Shown here piece after piece: positions 7,928 to 16,046 of a DNA stretch of 64,000 bases. The stretch spans positions 19,546 through 83,545 of the forward strand of contig JAZAHA010000037.1 of NCBI GenBank assembly GCA_036231565.1, written 5' to 3'. The notes beneath the pieces were generated by a model, which saw only the letters and a list, made by a program, of their open reading frames with translations, searched no databases and was not told where the DNA came from. Within the stretch, counting starts at the first letter, position 1. Every line of letters begins with the position of its first letter. The translations under genes were made by a program, and so were the position numbers. Source of the DNA: Maricaulis sp036231565. Its GTDB lineage: Bacteria > Pseudomonadota > Alphaproteobacteria > Caulobacterales > Maricaulaceae.

Positions 7928-8311
7928 ATGACGATCAGGGTGAACCTGATTGAGAACGGGCGTTTCGCTGAAATTCTGTCAGACGGGCATGTGACGCGGC
8001 GGGAAGCCGGCTGGGCGACGGAGCGGGTGCGTGAAATGGTCGAGGCTGGCGAGATCGTCGCCATCCTCGCCGACAGCAGCGATACCGAACGCCAGGTCTC
8101 TCCCCTTCTCTCCGGTGAATTGATCGAGAGCTTCTTGCTCGCAATCGGCACGAGCGTGCCGGTCGCCTATGTCTGGCCGACGCGCTGGACCGAGACCTAT
8201 TTCGCGCGTGTCCGCGAACATGTCGGAGAGCTTCCGGCTTCGGCCGGCTATTTCGGCAAACGCGAGGACGCCCTGGACTGGCTGCGCGCGAAGAGCCGCG
8301 CGGACGCCTGA
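7928..8311 (+). CDS. Conserved hypothetical protein, STAS/SpoIIAA-like fold possible
   Basis: 127 residues, cytoplasmic, with no signal or membrane span. The pattern (short strand VNLIENGRFAEILSDG, helix VTRREAGWATERVREMVEAG, strand EIVAILADSS, helix, strand VPVAYVWP, helix) resembles the SpoIIAA-like STAS fold seen in small alphaproteobacterial proteins; this is fold-level inference only. The ATG at 7928 lies about 20 bp after an AT-rich TAATAT (candidate -10) and has no clear Shine-Dalgarno sequence, so a near-leaderless mRNA is possible. It is divergent from the Fe-ADH operon. Confidence 0.65.
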   Translation: MTIRVNLIENGRFAEILSDGHVTRREAGWATERVREMVEAGEIVAILADSSDTERQVSPLLSGELIESFLLAIGTSVPVAYVWPTRWTETYFARVREHVGELPASAGYFGKREDALDWLRAKSRADA

Positions 8312-8342
8312 CGACGGCGCCCGCGCAAGCCGGACCTGTGGA

Positions 8343-9842
8343 TCAGTTCATCGTCGGGATGACAAAGGCCTGGTCACCGATATCGCCGGTGGGCCAGCGC
8401 TGGGTCACCGTCTTGATCTTGGTGAAGAAGCGGATGCCGTCCGTGCCGTACTGGTTGGTGTCGGTGAAGGCCGAGCGCTTCCAGCCGCCGAAGGAGTGGT
8501 AGGCGACCGGCACCGGGATCGGCACATTGATGCCGACCATGCCGACCTGCACCTTCTTGGCAAACTCGCGCGCGGCCAGACCATTGCGGGTGAAGATCGC
8601 GACGCCATTGCCGTACTGGTGTTCAGACGGCAGATGCGCCGCTTCGTCCAGGCTCTCGGCCCGCACGACCTGCAGCACCGGGCCGAAAATCTCTTCCTGA
8701 TAGGAGGTCATGGACGGCTTCACATGATCGAACAGGCTCGGCCCGATGAAGAAGCCCTTCTCATGGCCCTGCAGTTCGAAACCGCGGCCGTCGAGCAGCA
8801 GCTCGGCGCCCTCGTCGACACCGGTCTGGATCCATTTCTCGATCGAGGCGCGGTGGGCCGAGGAGACGACCGGACCGTAATGCGCGTCCGCGTCTGTCGA
8901 CACACCCACGCGAAGCTTGGCCGCCTCTTCCTTGATACGCGCGACAAACGCGTCGGCGGTATCCTTGCCGACCGGCACGGCAACCGGCAGTGCCATACAG
9001 CGTTCGCCGGCCGAGCCGAAAGCCGCGCCGAGGAAGTCGTTGACGACCTGGTCCATGTCGGCGTCGGGCATGATGATGCCATGGTTCTTGGCCCCGCCCA
9101 TCGCCTGGAAGCGCTTGCCCTGCTCGGCACAGGTGCGGGCGATGTAGTGAGCGATGTTCGACGAGCCGACGAAGGACACCGCCTTGATGTCGTCATTGTG
9201 CAGCAGCGCGTCGACCGCGCTCTTGTCGCCATGCACGACCTGCAGCACGCCCTCGGGCAGGCCGGCCTCGATCATCAGCTCGGCCAGGCGCACCGGCACG
9301 GACGGGTCTTTCTCGGACGGTTTCAGGATCATGGCATTGCCGGTGGCGAGCGCCATGCCCATGAACCACATCGGGATCATGGCCGGAAAGTTGAACGGCG
9401 AGATGCCCGCGACCACGCCCAGCGGCTGGCGCATGGAATAGACATCGATCCCCGTGCCGGCGCTCTCGGTGTATTCGCCCTTCATCAGGTGCGGTACGCC
9501 GCAGGCGAACTCGATCACTTCCAGACCGCGGATCAGGTCGCCCTTGGCATCCGCGATCACCTTGCCATGCTCGGAGGAGAGGAGATGGGCGAGCTCGTCC
9601 ATTTCCGCCTCGACCAGGGACTTGTAGGTCATCAGCACGCGGGCCCGGCGCTGCGGGTTCATCGCAGCCCATTCGATCTGCGCGGCCTTGGCGGTTTCGA
9701 CCGCCTTGGCGACCTCGTCGGGGGTGGCGAACTGGACGCGGGCCTGCACCTCGCCCGTATTCGGATTGAACACGTCACCGAACTGGCCGGACGTCCCCTT
9801 GAAGGTCTTGCCGTCAATGAAGTGGTGGATTTCACGCGTCAT
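8343..9842 (-). CDS. mmsA: Methylmalonate-semialdehyde dehydrogenase (CoA-acylating)
   Basis: 499 residues, matching MmsA/IolA length. It converts methylmalonate or malonate semialdehyde plus CoA and NAD to propionyl- or acetyl-CoA in valine, thymine and inositol breakdown. Conserved blocks include NFPAMIPMWFMGMALATGNA, then ILKPSEKDPSVPVRLAELM, FVGSSNIAHYIARTCA, and GSAGERCMALPVAV with the nucleophilic Cys at about residue 282. The Arg-rich pocket that replaces the general-base Glu of other ALDHs fits the CoA-dependent group. ATG at 9842 follows GGGAGTGAG. No other valine genes flank it. Confidence 0.95.
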   Translation of the reverse strand: MTREIHHFIDGKTFKGTSGQFGDVFNPNTGEVQARVQFATPDEVAKAVETAKAAQIEWAAMNPQRRARVLMTYKSLVEAEMDELAHLLSSEHGKVIADAKGDLIRGLEVIEFACGVPHLMKGEYTESAGTGIDVYSMRQPLGVVAGISPFNFPAMIPMWFMGMALATGNAMILKPSEKDPSVPVRLAELMIEAGLPEGVLQVVHGDKSAVDALLHNDDIKAVSFVGSSNIAHYIARTCAEQGKRFQAMGGAKNHGIIMPDADMDQVVNDFLGAAFGSAGERCMALPVAVPVGKDTADAFVARIKEEAAKLRVGVSTDADAHYGPVVSSAHRASIEKWIQTGVDEGAELLLDGRGFELQGHEKGFFIGPSLFDHVKPSMTSYQEEIFGPVLQVVRAESLDEAAHLPSEHQYGNGVAIFTRNGLAAREFAKKVQVGMVGINVPIPVPVAYHSFGGWKRSAFTDTNQYGTDGIRFFTKIKTVTQRWPTGDIGDQAFVIPTMN

Positions 9843-9966
9843 GATCTCACTCCCGATGGATGGATGCCGGGCGGTCTGCCGCCGTCCGTTCTGGCGCTGA
9901 CTTAGTATGTGCAGAGGGGCGTGTCGAGGCGGGCGCCTGTCCGGCAGCTGTAGCCAATCTGCCCTG

Positions 9967-9994
9967 TTGCGTTTCGCGTCTTGTTTTCTAATCT
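9967..9994 (+). promoter_or_regulatory. Candidate sigma70-type promoter for the autotransporter gene
   Basis: TTGCGT (9967-9972), a 16-bp spacer and TAATCT (9989-9994) stand 50 bp before the autotransporter ATG. The fit is moderate and based on consensus only. Confidence 0.45.
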
Positions 9995-10043
9995 GTACCA
10001 GGACGCGCATGTCGCGCGGTATCAACTTGAGGGGACACGCAAC

Positions 10044-13000
10044 ATGACAGATTCAAGCACCCGGTCCTGGCGGTCGCTGATGACCTCCACAGCCTCGGCA
10101 ATCGCCCTTGCGACTGCCTGTGCCGTCACCACAATCGCTCCGGCGAGCGCGATCCCCTACCGCGACGATGTCGGCGATGAGGGCTCGCAGGACTTCGCGC
10201 TCGGCTGGGACGGGGTGGTCCAGATCTACCTTTGGGAACAGGCCTCGGGTAGCATCTATTTCAACTGCACCGGCTCCCTGATCAACGCGCGCACCGTCCT
10301 CACCGCCGCACACTGTTTCAACGACCTGAGTTCAGAGTCTTACGGCTTCGGCGGCAGCTATGTTCCTATTGTTGCCTATGGTCCGGACACGTTCGACGCC
10401 CTGTTCAACTGGATCAATACGGGCAGCCAGTTCGTCGACGATCTCAACGGGATGACCTTCGCCGTCGATACCATTATCCACCCGGACGGAGCCGTCGATG
10501 GCTATCCCTTCCCGGCGTCGGATGTGGCGATGCTGTCGCTCCTAGACCCGCTCTACACGCTGCCGACCTACGGCATGCTGTTCAGCCCGGTTCCGGCAGA
10601 AGTCCTGGAAGGAGGCGTTCTGGTCAACCAGATCGGCTACGGGACATCGCACGCGGGCTCGACCGATATCGGTGGCATCGACGGCAAGCGGCGCGCCGGC
10701 GAGAACATGCTCGGCCTGCTCGCCTCGCAAAGCGATTTCTTCCAGGCTCTCGCCCGTAACGAGGGTGCCGGCTCCTCATTTCCGTCCGACAACCAGCTCC
10801 TGTACTGGACCGATTTCGACCTGCCGGGACGCACCGGCGAGTGCACGCGCGGCGCCGACCCGGTCTTGGCTCTCGACGACAGCATCACCTGCTCAGACTG
10901 GGACGGCTTCTCCGGCGTGTTCCTGGACGATGACACGCTGGTCCTGCCGGGGCCCAGCATCGATTATTTCCCCGGTGATGCCCTCGATAATGAGGTCGCG
11001 ACAGGCGGCGGCGATTCCGGCGGCCCGCTTATGGCGATGAACATCTACGGAAGTCCGCTCATTCTCGGCGTGTTGTCCGGTGGATTCCTGCCCGGCTTTT
11101 TCCACGCCTCGGGGCAGGTATACGGCGAAGTCAGCTACTACAACCCGCTGTTCTCGGTGCACGACTTCATTTCCGAGAACAATCCTTACAAATACGTCTC
11201 CGCCGTGGGCGGCGACGGCGTGTGGAGCGATCCGAGCCACTGGGTCCAGACGCTTGACCCGAACTATTTCATCTATCGTGACGGCGAGATCGTGAACGGT
11301 CTGCCCGACACGCCGGAAGAGGGCGTCGGCGGCACAAGGCCGATCTGGGGCGATGTGTTCGACACCGATGTCGGCGAGTACGACACGGCCGACAATCCGT
11401 CGGCCGGCGCGCAGACCGAAAGCGCCATCGCGACTGACATGACCGCCAGCGGCCATGTCGCCGATGCTGCCGGTCTGCTCGGCAGCCGCACCGCGCATAC
11501 CGTCGCCGGCAATGCCGGCACCGCACCGCTCGCAGCGCTCACCGGCCCCGGGTCGACCGGATTCGTGCCCGACAACTTCTACGGCATCATCGGCACCGAG
11601 TTCGAAAATCCGGCCCAGTTTTTCGAAGTCACGCTGGACGCGGCCGGCACGACGACGCTCGACATGAATGTCGAAATCGACAAGCTGACCATCCGGAGCA
11701 GCGATGCAGCGCTGGATATCGCCGATGGCTTCGAGATGTTCTCGCTGATCAATACCGAGGTCTTTGCCGGCGGGCTGAATGTCGACGGGCACCTCCTGTC
11801 GCGCGAGCTCGTGCTGTGGGGGGGCCAGCTGACCGGCAACGGTCTGGTCACCCTGTTCGAGCCGAACCTGCTGCAGGGAAATCTCACCTTCCAGCGCGGC
11901 ACGCTGTTCAACATTGCGGGTACCATCAATCCGGGCGCGATCGGCGATACCGGCACGCTGAGCATTGCCGGTGACTATGTGCAGTCCTCGGCCGGTCTGC
12001 TGGTGATCGAGTACGATGCCAACAATACCGACCTGCTGCGCGTCAGCGGCGATGCCTCGCTCGCCGGGGGGCTCGGCTTCGTCCCGCTGGGCGGCGCCCT
12101 GCCCCGCTATGGCGACGGCGGCACCTTCCTCTCGGTGAACGGCACCACGATCGGCGAATTCCAGGCAATCGACCTGCCCGGCGTGCTGCGTCCGGTGGTG
12201 ACCTATGCCAACGGCCAGGCCAGCTTCTCGCTGCAGGCCCAGGAATTCTTCACCCAGACCAGTTTCACCAACCACTTCCAGGCCAATCTGGCGGCCGCGC
12301 TCGATGACGCGCGTGACACGGATTATGACGCGCTGGCCGATCTTTACGGCCCGCTCGACCTGCTCGGCGGCACGACGCTGAACAGCGCCTTCGACTCGCT
12401 GGCACCCTATGAAGCGGTGATGTTCGATCGTACCGCCCGCACCCATGTCGGGGCCCTGAACGCCGCCCTGATGGGGCAGCTGGGCGGCCAGTTCGGCGGC
12501 ACAGCCGGCGAACTGAATACCGCCCTCAACGCAGCCGAACGCCAGATCAACGGCTTCGCCGACACGCAGTCGCTCGGCGGCGCCAAATCGCTCTTCCGGC
12601 GTGTGCTCGGTGTCGGTGAAACCGGCACGGACCGCGAAAGCGGTGTGCGCTTCTTCGGCGATATCGGCCTGCTGCACGGCACGGCCGAACTCATCTATGG
12701 CACCGGCGAAGCCGATATCAACGGCCACTTCACCCTTCTGGGCGTGGAGGCCACGCTGGGGTCGGGCTGGTCGGCCGGCCTCGCACTGGGTCTGGCCAAC
12801 AGCGAGTCGGATTCACCCGACACGCTGGGCCGGATCCGCACGGATGCCGAAACGGCTCAGATCTCGGCCTTTGCCAGCTATCGCGGCGAGCGCATGTCGG
12901 TGACCGGCTTCCTGAACACCGCCGAGATCGAGAACGACGCCATCCGCGCCGTCAATCTGGGCGGGATGGGCACCGGGTCGACGGCCCAGCACGATGCGAG

Positions 13001-13475
13001 CAGCACCGGTGGCGGCATCACGTTCGAATACGACCTCTCCGGCCCGGATGCCGATATGCGGATCATCCCGACGGCCAGCCTGGAGTATGCGTCCTTCGAC
13101 TTCGACGCCTTCACCACCCAGGCCGGGGCGGCCAGCCTCAATGTCTCCGCCCGCGATACCGACAGCCTCATCGCCCGTCTCGGAACGGCTTTCGTGATGA
13201 GCGCGTCGAACTGGCGCCCCATCGCCTATCTCGGTGTGGCCCAGGAACTGGGTGATGGCAGCGAGTACTACAGCGCCGCCTTCGCGAGTGCGCCATCGGT
13301 CAGCTTCGGAACTGCCGGCGATATCTCGCTCGACACGTTCTGGATCGAGGCGGGCTTCGGCGTCGAACACGAGTTCAACAATGGCTCGACGCTCGCCATC
13401 GCCTACCGCACCGAAATGAATCGCGACTATCTGGACGTCCAGGGCGCGACCCTCTCCTACTCGATGCCGTTCTGA
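10044..13475 (+). CDS. Autotransporter with trypsin-like (S1) serine protease passenger
   Basis: 1143 residues. The signal peptide covers about 1-36 (hydrophobic run ending APASA). The S1 protease domain follows with a complete triad: His90 in VLTAAHCF, Asp160 in ASDVAML, and Ser325 in GGGDSGGPL. Next comes a long passenger of beta-helix-like repeats (ending near a GSLSIAGDYVQSSAGLLVIE-like 'T-x-G-x-L-x-I-x-G-D-Y' unit typical of AT passenger stems). The last 280 or so residues are an autotransporter beta-barrel ending in LSYSMPF with terminal Phe. It is secreted by the type Va route. ATG at 10044 follows GAGGGGA. It stands alone, with its own terminator. Activity and substrate are unknown. 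Confidence 0.92.
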   Translation: MTDSSTRSWRSLMTSTASAIALATACAVTTIAPASAIPYRDDVGDEGSQDFALGWDGVVQIYLWEQASGSIYFNCTGSLINARTVLTAAHCFNDLSSESYGFGGSYVPIVAYGPDTFDALFNWINTGSQFVDDLNGMTFAVDTIIHPDGAVDGYPFPASDVAMLSLLDPLYTLPTYGMLFSPVPAEVLEGGVLVNQIGYGTSHAGSTDIGGIDGKRRAGENMLGLLASQSDFFQALARNEGAGSSFPSDNQLLYWTDFDLPGRTGECTRGADPVLALDDSITCSDWDGFSGVFLDDDTLVLPGPSIDYFPGDALDNEVATGGGDSGGPLMAMNIYGSPLILGVLSGGFLPGFFHASGQVYGEVSYYNPLFSVHDFISENNPYKYVSAVGGDGVWSDPSHWVQTLDPNYFIYRDGEIVNGLPDTPEEGVGGTRPIWGDVFDTDVGEYDTADNPSAGAQTESAIATDMTASGHVADAAGLLGSRTAHTVAGNAGTAPLAALTGPGSTGFVPDNFYGIIGTEFENPAQFFEVTLDAAGTTTLDMNVEIDKLTIRSSDAALDIADGFEMFSLINTEVFAGGLNVDGHLLSRELVLWGGQLTGNGLVTLFEPNLLQGNLTFQRGTLFNIAGTINPGAIGDTGTLSIAGDYVQSSAGLLVIEYDANNTDLLRVSGDASLAGGLGFVPLGGALPRYGDGGTFLSVNGTTIGEFQAIDLPGVLRPVVTYANGQASFSLQAQEFFTQTSFTNHFQANLAAALDDARDTDYDALADLYGPLDLLGGTTLNSAFDSLAPYEAVMFDRTARTHVGALNAALMGQLGGQFGGTAGELNTALNAAERQINGFADTQSLGGAKSLFRRVLGVGETGTDRESGVRFFGDIGLLHGTAELIYGTGEADINGHFTLLGVEATLGSGWSAGLALGLANSESDSPDTLGRIRTDAETAQISAFASYRGERMSVTGFLNTAEIENDAIRAVNLGGMGTGSTAQHDASSTGGGITFEYDLSGPDADMRIIPTASLEYASFDFDAFTTQAGAASLNVSARDTDSLIARLGTAFVMSASNWRPIAYLGVAQELGDGSEYYSAAFASAPSVSFGTAGDISLDTFWIEAGFGVEHEFNNGSTLAIAYRTEMNRDYLDVQGATLSYSMPF

Positions 13476-13497
13476 CGCCCTTCATTGTGGCAGAAGG

Positions 13498-13531
13498 AAC
13501 CCCGGCCCTTCCCAGGGCCGGGGTTTCCTTT
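13498..13531 (+). terminator. Rho-independent terminator of the autotransporter gene
   Basis: A perfect 11-bp stem (AACCCCGGCCC / GGGCCGGGGTT, loop TTCCCA) is followed by a T-rich tract (TCCTTT), 22 bp past the stop codon. Confidence 0.9.
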
Positions 13532-13576
13532 GTCCGTCCGGTGTGAAAACGGCTGCGAGCCAGGCCGGTCCCCGCG

Positions 13577-13924
13577 TCAGGACGCTTCCATCAGCGCTGC
13601 AGCGGCCGCGGCTTCCTCGTCGGTCCCGGTGAGCTCCGGGCGGCCGTGACAGCATACATCGACGAAATAGCGCACCAGGCGGCGCGTACCTTCCGGGTTC
13701 AGCGAGTAAAGCATGAAGCGGGAACGGCGTTCAGCCTTGATCAGGCCGGCACGTTCCAGCGTCTGCAGATGTCCGGTCATGGTGGAGGGCGGAATGTCGA
13801 AACCATGTGCCAGCTCGCCCGCGGACGCTCGCTGGGGGGCCTGGTCGCAAAGGGTGCGGAACAGGGCCAGGCGAACGGGATGAGACAGGGCGGCAAAGCC
13901 GGAAACAGCGTCACGAGCGGTCAT
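13577..13924 (-). CDS. ArsR-family transcriptional regulator
   Basis: 115 residues with a winged helix: FAALSHPVRLALFRTLCDQA, then LAHGFDIPPSTMTGHLQTLE (recognition helix), then RAGLIKAERRSRFMLYSLNP (wing). The C-terminal VDVCCHGRPEL has a vicinal Cys pair like the CCxGRPEL tail of metal- or metalloid-responsive alphaproteobacterial ArsR proteins, so thiol, metal or arsenical sensing is possible. No ars or efflux genes are adjacent; the window's arsC is 49 kb away. ATG at 13924 is preferred, though ATG at 13960 is in frame; neither has a clear Shine-Dalgarno. Confidence 0.88.
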   Translation of the reverse strand: MTARDAVSGFAALSHPVRLALFRTLCDQAPQRASAGELAHGFDIPPSTMTGHLQTLERAGLIKAERRSRFMLYSLNPEGTRRLVRYFVDVCCHGRPELTGTDEEAAAAAALMEAS

Positions 13925-14035
13925 GAGGAAGGGGGTAGCCCGCGTCCGTGACCGCTGCATTCAGGTTCGGTGAAAGTTTTGCGACAACGCATATCGACGC
14001 CCGGACGCAACCTCTTCGCCCGGGCGGCCCCGTCG

Positions 14036-14689
14036 TCAGCCTTCCGGGTTCCGGGTCGGGCGGCGAAACCGGTCAAACAGGCCGGCAAACGGGAACCGAC
14101 TGACCCCGCGGGCACGGCGGCCCGGCTGCCCGGCAGCCGACAGCGACATCATGGTGCGGACGGTATCGACAGGCATGGCCTTGCGGAACACGGCCGCGTC
14201 TCCGCAGCGCCGTTCCTGCAGTACCCAGGCCTCGTCCATGGCCAGCGCGTCGGCGAGACGCGCACCGGCCCCCCTGTTCGCCCCCATGAGGATCAGCACA
14301 CCGCCCTGGCGCATCGAAGACGACACGTGGCGCCAGTTGGCGGCCATGGCGGGAAAGCCGGTTTCGGCGCCGAAAATGGCCACATCGATGGGACGCTCCG
14401 CGGCGCCCGGGCGGGCCGCAAGACCACCGCGCAAGGCATCGGTGGGAATGCCACGGCGCTCGCAGACCGCCTGCAGGGACTCGATGGCGGCAACCGGGGC
14501 CACTATCTCGTGGCCCGCCCCGCGCTGCAGACAGACCGCACCCAGATCGCTTGCGCCGATCTGCATCGTACGGTCGCCCGGCTTGACCACCATGGCCAGA
14601 TAGTCGGCCGTCACGTCATCCTGGATACGGGCGCGGCGAGCCGCCAGCTTGCGTGTCTTGCCGGCCGGCAGTGTCAGGGTTGCGGTCAT
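14036..14689 (-). CDS. Rossmann-fold protein, possible degenerate SAM methyltransferase
   Basis: 217 residues. The middle has the alternating strand/helix pattern of a class I methyltransferase: RTMQIGASDLGAVCLQRGAG (motif I-like but without the usual D/E-x-G-x-G-x-G), then IDVAIFGAETGFPAM, then MRQGGVLILMGANRGAGARL (a post-motif-like 'L-x-x-G-G-x-L-x-L-x-G' strand). The N- and C-termini are basic. The motif loss means a methyltransferase role is uncertain. It is divergent from the acyltransferase gene, and two CtrA-like sites lie between them, hinting at cell-cycle-linked expression. Confidence 0.55.
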   Translation of the reverse strand: MTATLTLPAGKTRKLAARRARIQDDVTADYLAMVVKPGDRTMQIGASDLGAVCLQRGAGHEIVAPVAAIESLQAVCERRGIPTDALRGGLAARPGAAERPIDVAIFGAETGFPAMAANWRHVSSSMRQGGVLILMGANRGAGARLADALAMDEAWVLQERRCGDAAVFRKAMPVDTVRTMMSLSAAGQPGRRARGVSRFPFAGLFDRFRRPTRNPEG

Positions 14690-14700
14690 GGCGTGTCCCG

Positions 14701-14776
14701 TTCGTGAACAAGGGGTTAATCCCTGACACGGCCGTCGCAAGCCCCGGGCCAATTCGTAAACAGCGCGTTAACCCTC
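14701..14776. promoter_or_regulatory. Two direct repeats with CtrA-like sites in a divergent promoter region
   Basis: Two related 24-bp direct repeats start at 14701 and 14753, 52 bp apart. They contain TGAA-N7-TTAA (14705-14719) and TAAA-N7-TTAAC (14757-14772), close to the caulobacterial CtrA consensus TTAA-N7-TTAA(C). They lie 16 bp upstream of the Rossmann-protein ATG and about 60 bp upstream of the acyltransferase ATG. Binding is inferred. Confidence 0.5.
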
Positions 14777-14834
14777 TGGGATGTGAACGGCATTTTCCGT
14801 TGCACCGGCACGCGTTCGGCGCTTTCGTGGCGGC

Positions 14835-15689
14835 ATGGATGTCATACCCGACCCCGATACCCCGCTGCCCGCAGACGCCCGCCACGTCGTTGATGCCCTG
14901 ATCGAGGAGCGCGCACCGCGCCTGATCGGCACGCCGCTCTGGCCGGTGGTCAAGGCAATCGGCTATCCGCTCCTGGGCTACCGGCGCGCCGTTCATATGG
15001 CAGATGCCATCGCTGACCTGTCCGGCACGGACTGCCTGGACTGGGCAGCGGACTATCTCGATCTGACCGTACACACGGACGGGCTGGATCATGTCCCCGC
15101 CGAGGGCGCCTGCGTGGTCGTGGCCAATCATCCCGGCGGAATCGCCGACGGAATCGCCCTGTGGGACGCGCTGAAAGCCCGCCGTCCCGACATGCTCTAC
15201 TTTGCCAATCGCGACGCCCTGCGGGTCTGCCCCGGTCTGGAGGAGCGCATCATCCCGGTGGAATGGCGCGACACCCAGCGCTCGCGCACGCAGAGCCGCG
15301 ATGTGCTGCGTCGGGCCATGGAGGCGTTCAAGGATGGCCGCTGCATCGTGATCTTCCCGTCCGGCCGCATGTCGGAATGGAGCTGGGCGAAGTGGCGGCT
15401 GATGGAGAAGCCCTGGCACCCCACCGCGATCAGCCTGGCCCGCAAGTTCAACGCCCCCGTGGTGCCGCTCGCCGTGCGCCAGCGCATGCCGGTCCTCTAC
15501 TACGCCCTGGCGCAGGTGAATGAGGAGCTCAAGGACATGACCGTCTTCCAGGGCCTGATCGACAAGCGGCGCGCGAAGTATCGCCTGCAGTTCGGCCGGC
15601 CGATCACCGTCGGCAAGGATGACGGGTCCGACGCCCAGGTGACCCGGATGTTCCGGGGTATCTGCGAACAGATGGCCTGGCGGTCATAG
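14835..15689 (+). CDS. Lysophospholipid acyltransferase (PlsC-like) family protein
   Basis: 284 residues. VVVANHPGGIADGIALWDAL carries the catalytic His and Asp in the H-x5-D spacing seen in the 'ANHPFGGxDG' branch of acyltransferases (hemolysin-like, ornithine-lipid type) rather than the classic H-x4-D. FANRDALRVCPGLEERIIPV, CIVIFPSGRMSEWSW and APVVPLAV are the remaining blocks. It probably acylates a lysophospholipid or aminolipid at the inner membrane; the precise acceptor is not predictable. The N-terminus (DARHVVDALIEERAPRLIGT) is soluble. ATG at 14835 lacks a strong Shine-Dalgarno. CtrA-like sites lie upstream. Confidence 0.82.
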   Translation: MDVIPDPDTPLPADARHVVDALIEERAPRLIGTPLWPVVKAIGYPLLGYRRAVHMADAIADLSGTDCLDWAADYLDLTVHTDGLDHVPAEGACVVVANHPGGIADGIALWDALKARRPDMLYFANRDALRVCPGLEERIIPVEWRDTQRSRTQSRDVLRRAMEAFKDGRCIVIFPSGRMSEWSWAKWRLMEKPWHPTAISLARKFNAPVVPLAVRQRMPVLYYALAQVNEELKDMTVFQGLIDKRRAKYRLQFGRPITVGKDDGSDAQVTRMFRGICEQMAWRS

Positions 15690-15739
15690 AGCAGGGTCGT
15701 TTTCTGCGAAATGCCCCTGCTCCAGACTCCTGAGCGGTC

Positions 15740-15784
15740 GCGCGATCGAACCGGTGAACCGGTTTCCACTTCACCTGATCACGC
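15740..15784. repeat. Divergent copy of palindromic hairpin repeat (family also at 30978 and 63827)
   Basis: Outer stem GCGCGATC / GATCACGC, then GAACC, inner stem GGTGAA / TTCACC, 11-nt loop CCGGTTTCCAC and single T bulge. The architecture is identical to the other copies, but both stem sequences are changed on both sides (compensatory). It starts 51 bp past the acyltransferase stop. Confidence 0.8.
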
Positions 15785-15848
15785 TCCTAGGCGCAAAACA
15801 CCGAAGCACGACTTTTGATTGTATTTGTGTTAGCCTGCCCGCTCCTGT

Positions 15849-15936
15849 TTTGAGAGCGGAAGCAGCAGCGCCGGGCCAGCGGCGCACCCGGGGAGGATAG
15901 GCCGCCCCGGCTGTGGCGAACAGCCTCGCTCTCAAA
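15849..15936 (+). ncRNA. Candidate structured RNA: 10-bp closing stem around three hairpins
   Basis: TTTGAGAGCG (15849-15858) pairs perfectly with CGCTCTCAAA (15927-15936). Inside lie hairpins GCGCC/GGCGC (15868-15885), CCGGGG/CCCCGG (15888-15910, loop AGGATAGGCCG) and CTGT/ACAG (15911-15923). Together they form a four-way-junction-like fold just before a strong Shine-Dalgarno. CCTC at 15924-15927 could pair with the GAGG of that Shine-Dalgarno. I do not recognise a known riboswitch or sRNA. Confidence 0.45.
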
Positions 15937-15950
15937 CCGGAGGTGGTGAT

Positions 15951-16040
15951 ATGTGGATTTTTCCGCTTTTCGTCACCCTGGACATGAAAAAGACCCGGAC
16001 CACCTGGCTAGTGCGTTTCCGGGTCTTGATCATGCTCTAG
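15951..16040 (+). CDS. Candidate 29-aa small ORF behind a structured leader
   Basis: ATG at 15951 is preceded by GGAGGTGGTGAT, one of the best Shine-Dalgarno sequences in the window. The peptide MWIFPLFVTLDMKKTRTTWL continues VRFRVLIML: two short hydrophobic stretches around a basic centre, a shape shared by small membrane peptides and type I toxins. Within it a 9-bp stem (15990-15998 / 16019-16027) is followed by T-rich sequence on the reverse strand. No homologue is recognised, so function is unknown and it could be fortuitous. Confidence 0.4.
   Translation: MWIFPLFVTLDMKKTRTTWLVRFRVLIML
15990..16027 (-). terminator. Possible reverse-strand terminator inside the sORF region
   Basis: AAGACCCGG / CCGGGTCTT (9 bp, 20-nt loop) is followed on the reverse strand by TTTTTCATG. 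It could end transcripts of the FG-GAP gene that read through from 16119. Confidence 0.45.
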
Positions 16041-16046
16041 GAAACA

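Noticed and set aside
8169..9905. 578-aa forward ORF opposite mmsA
   Set aside because: Antisense shadow of mmsA.
15849..15936. tRNA, RNase P, SRP or tmRNA gene
   Set aside because: The fold has no anticodon arm or T-loop, and lacks the conserved sequences of RNase P, SRP or tmRNA.
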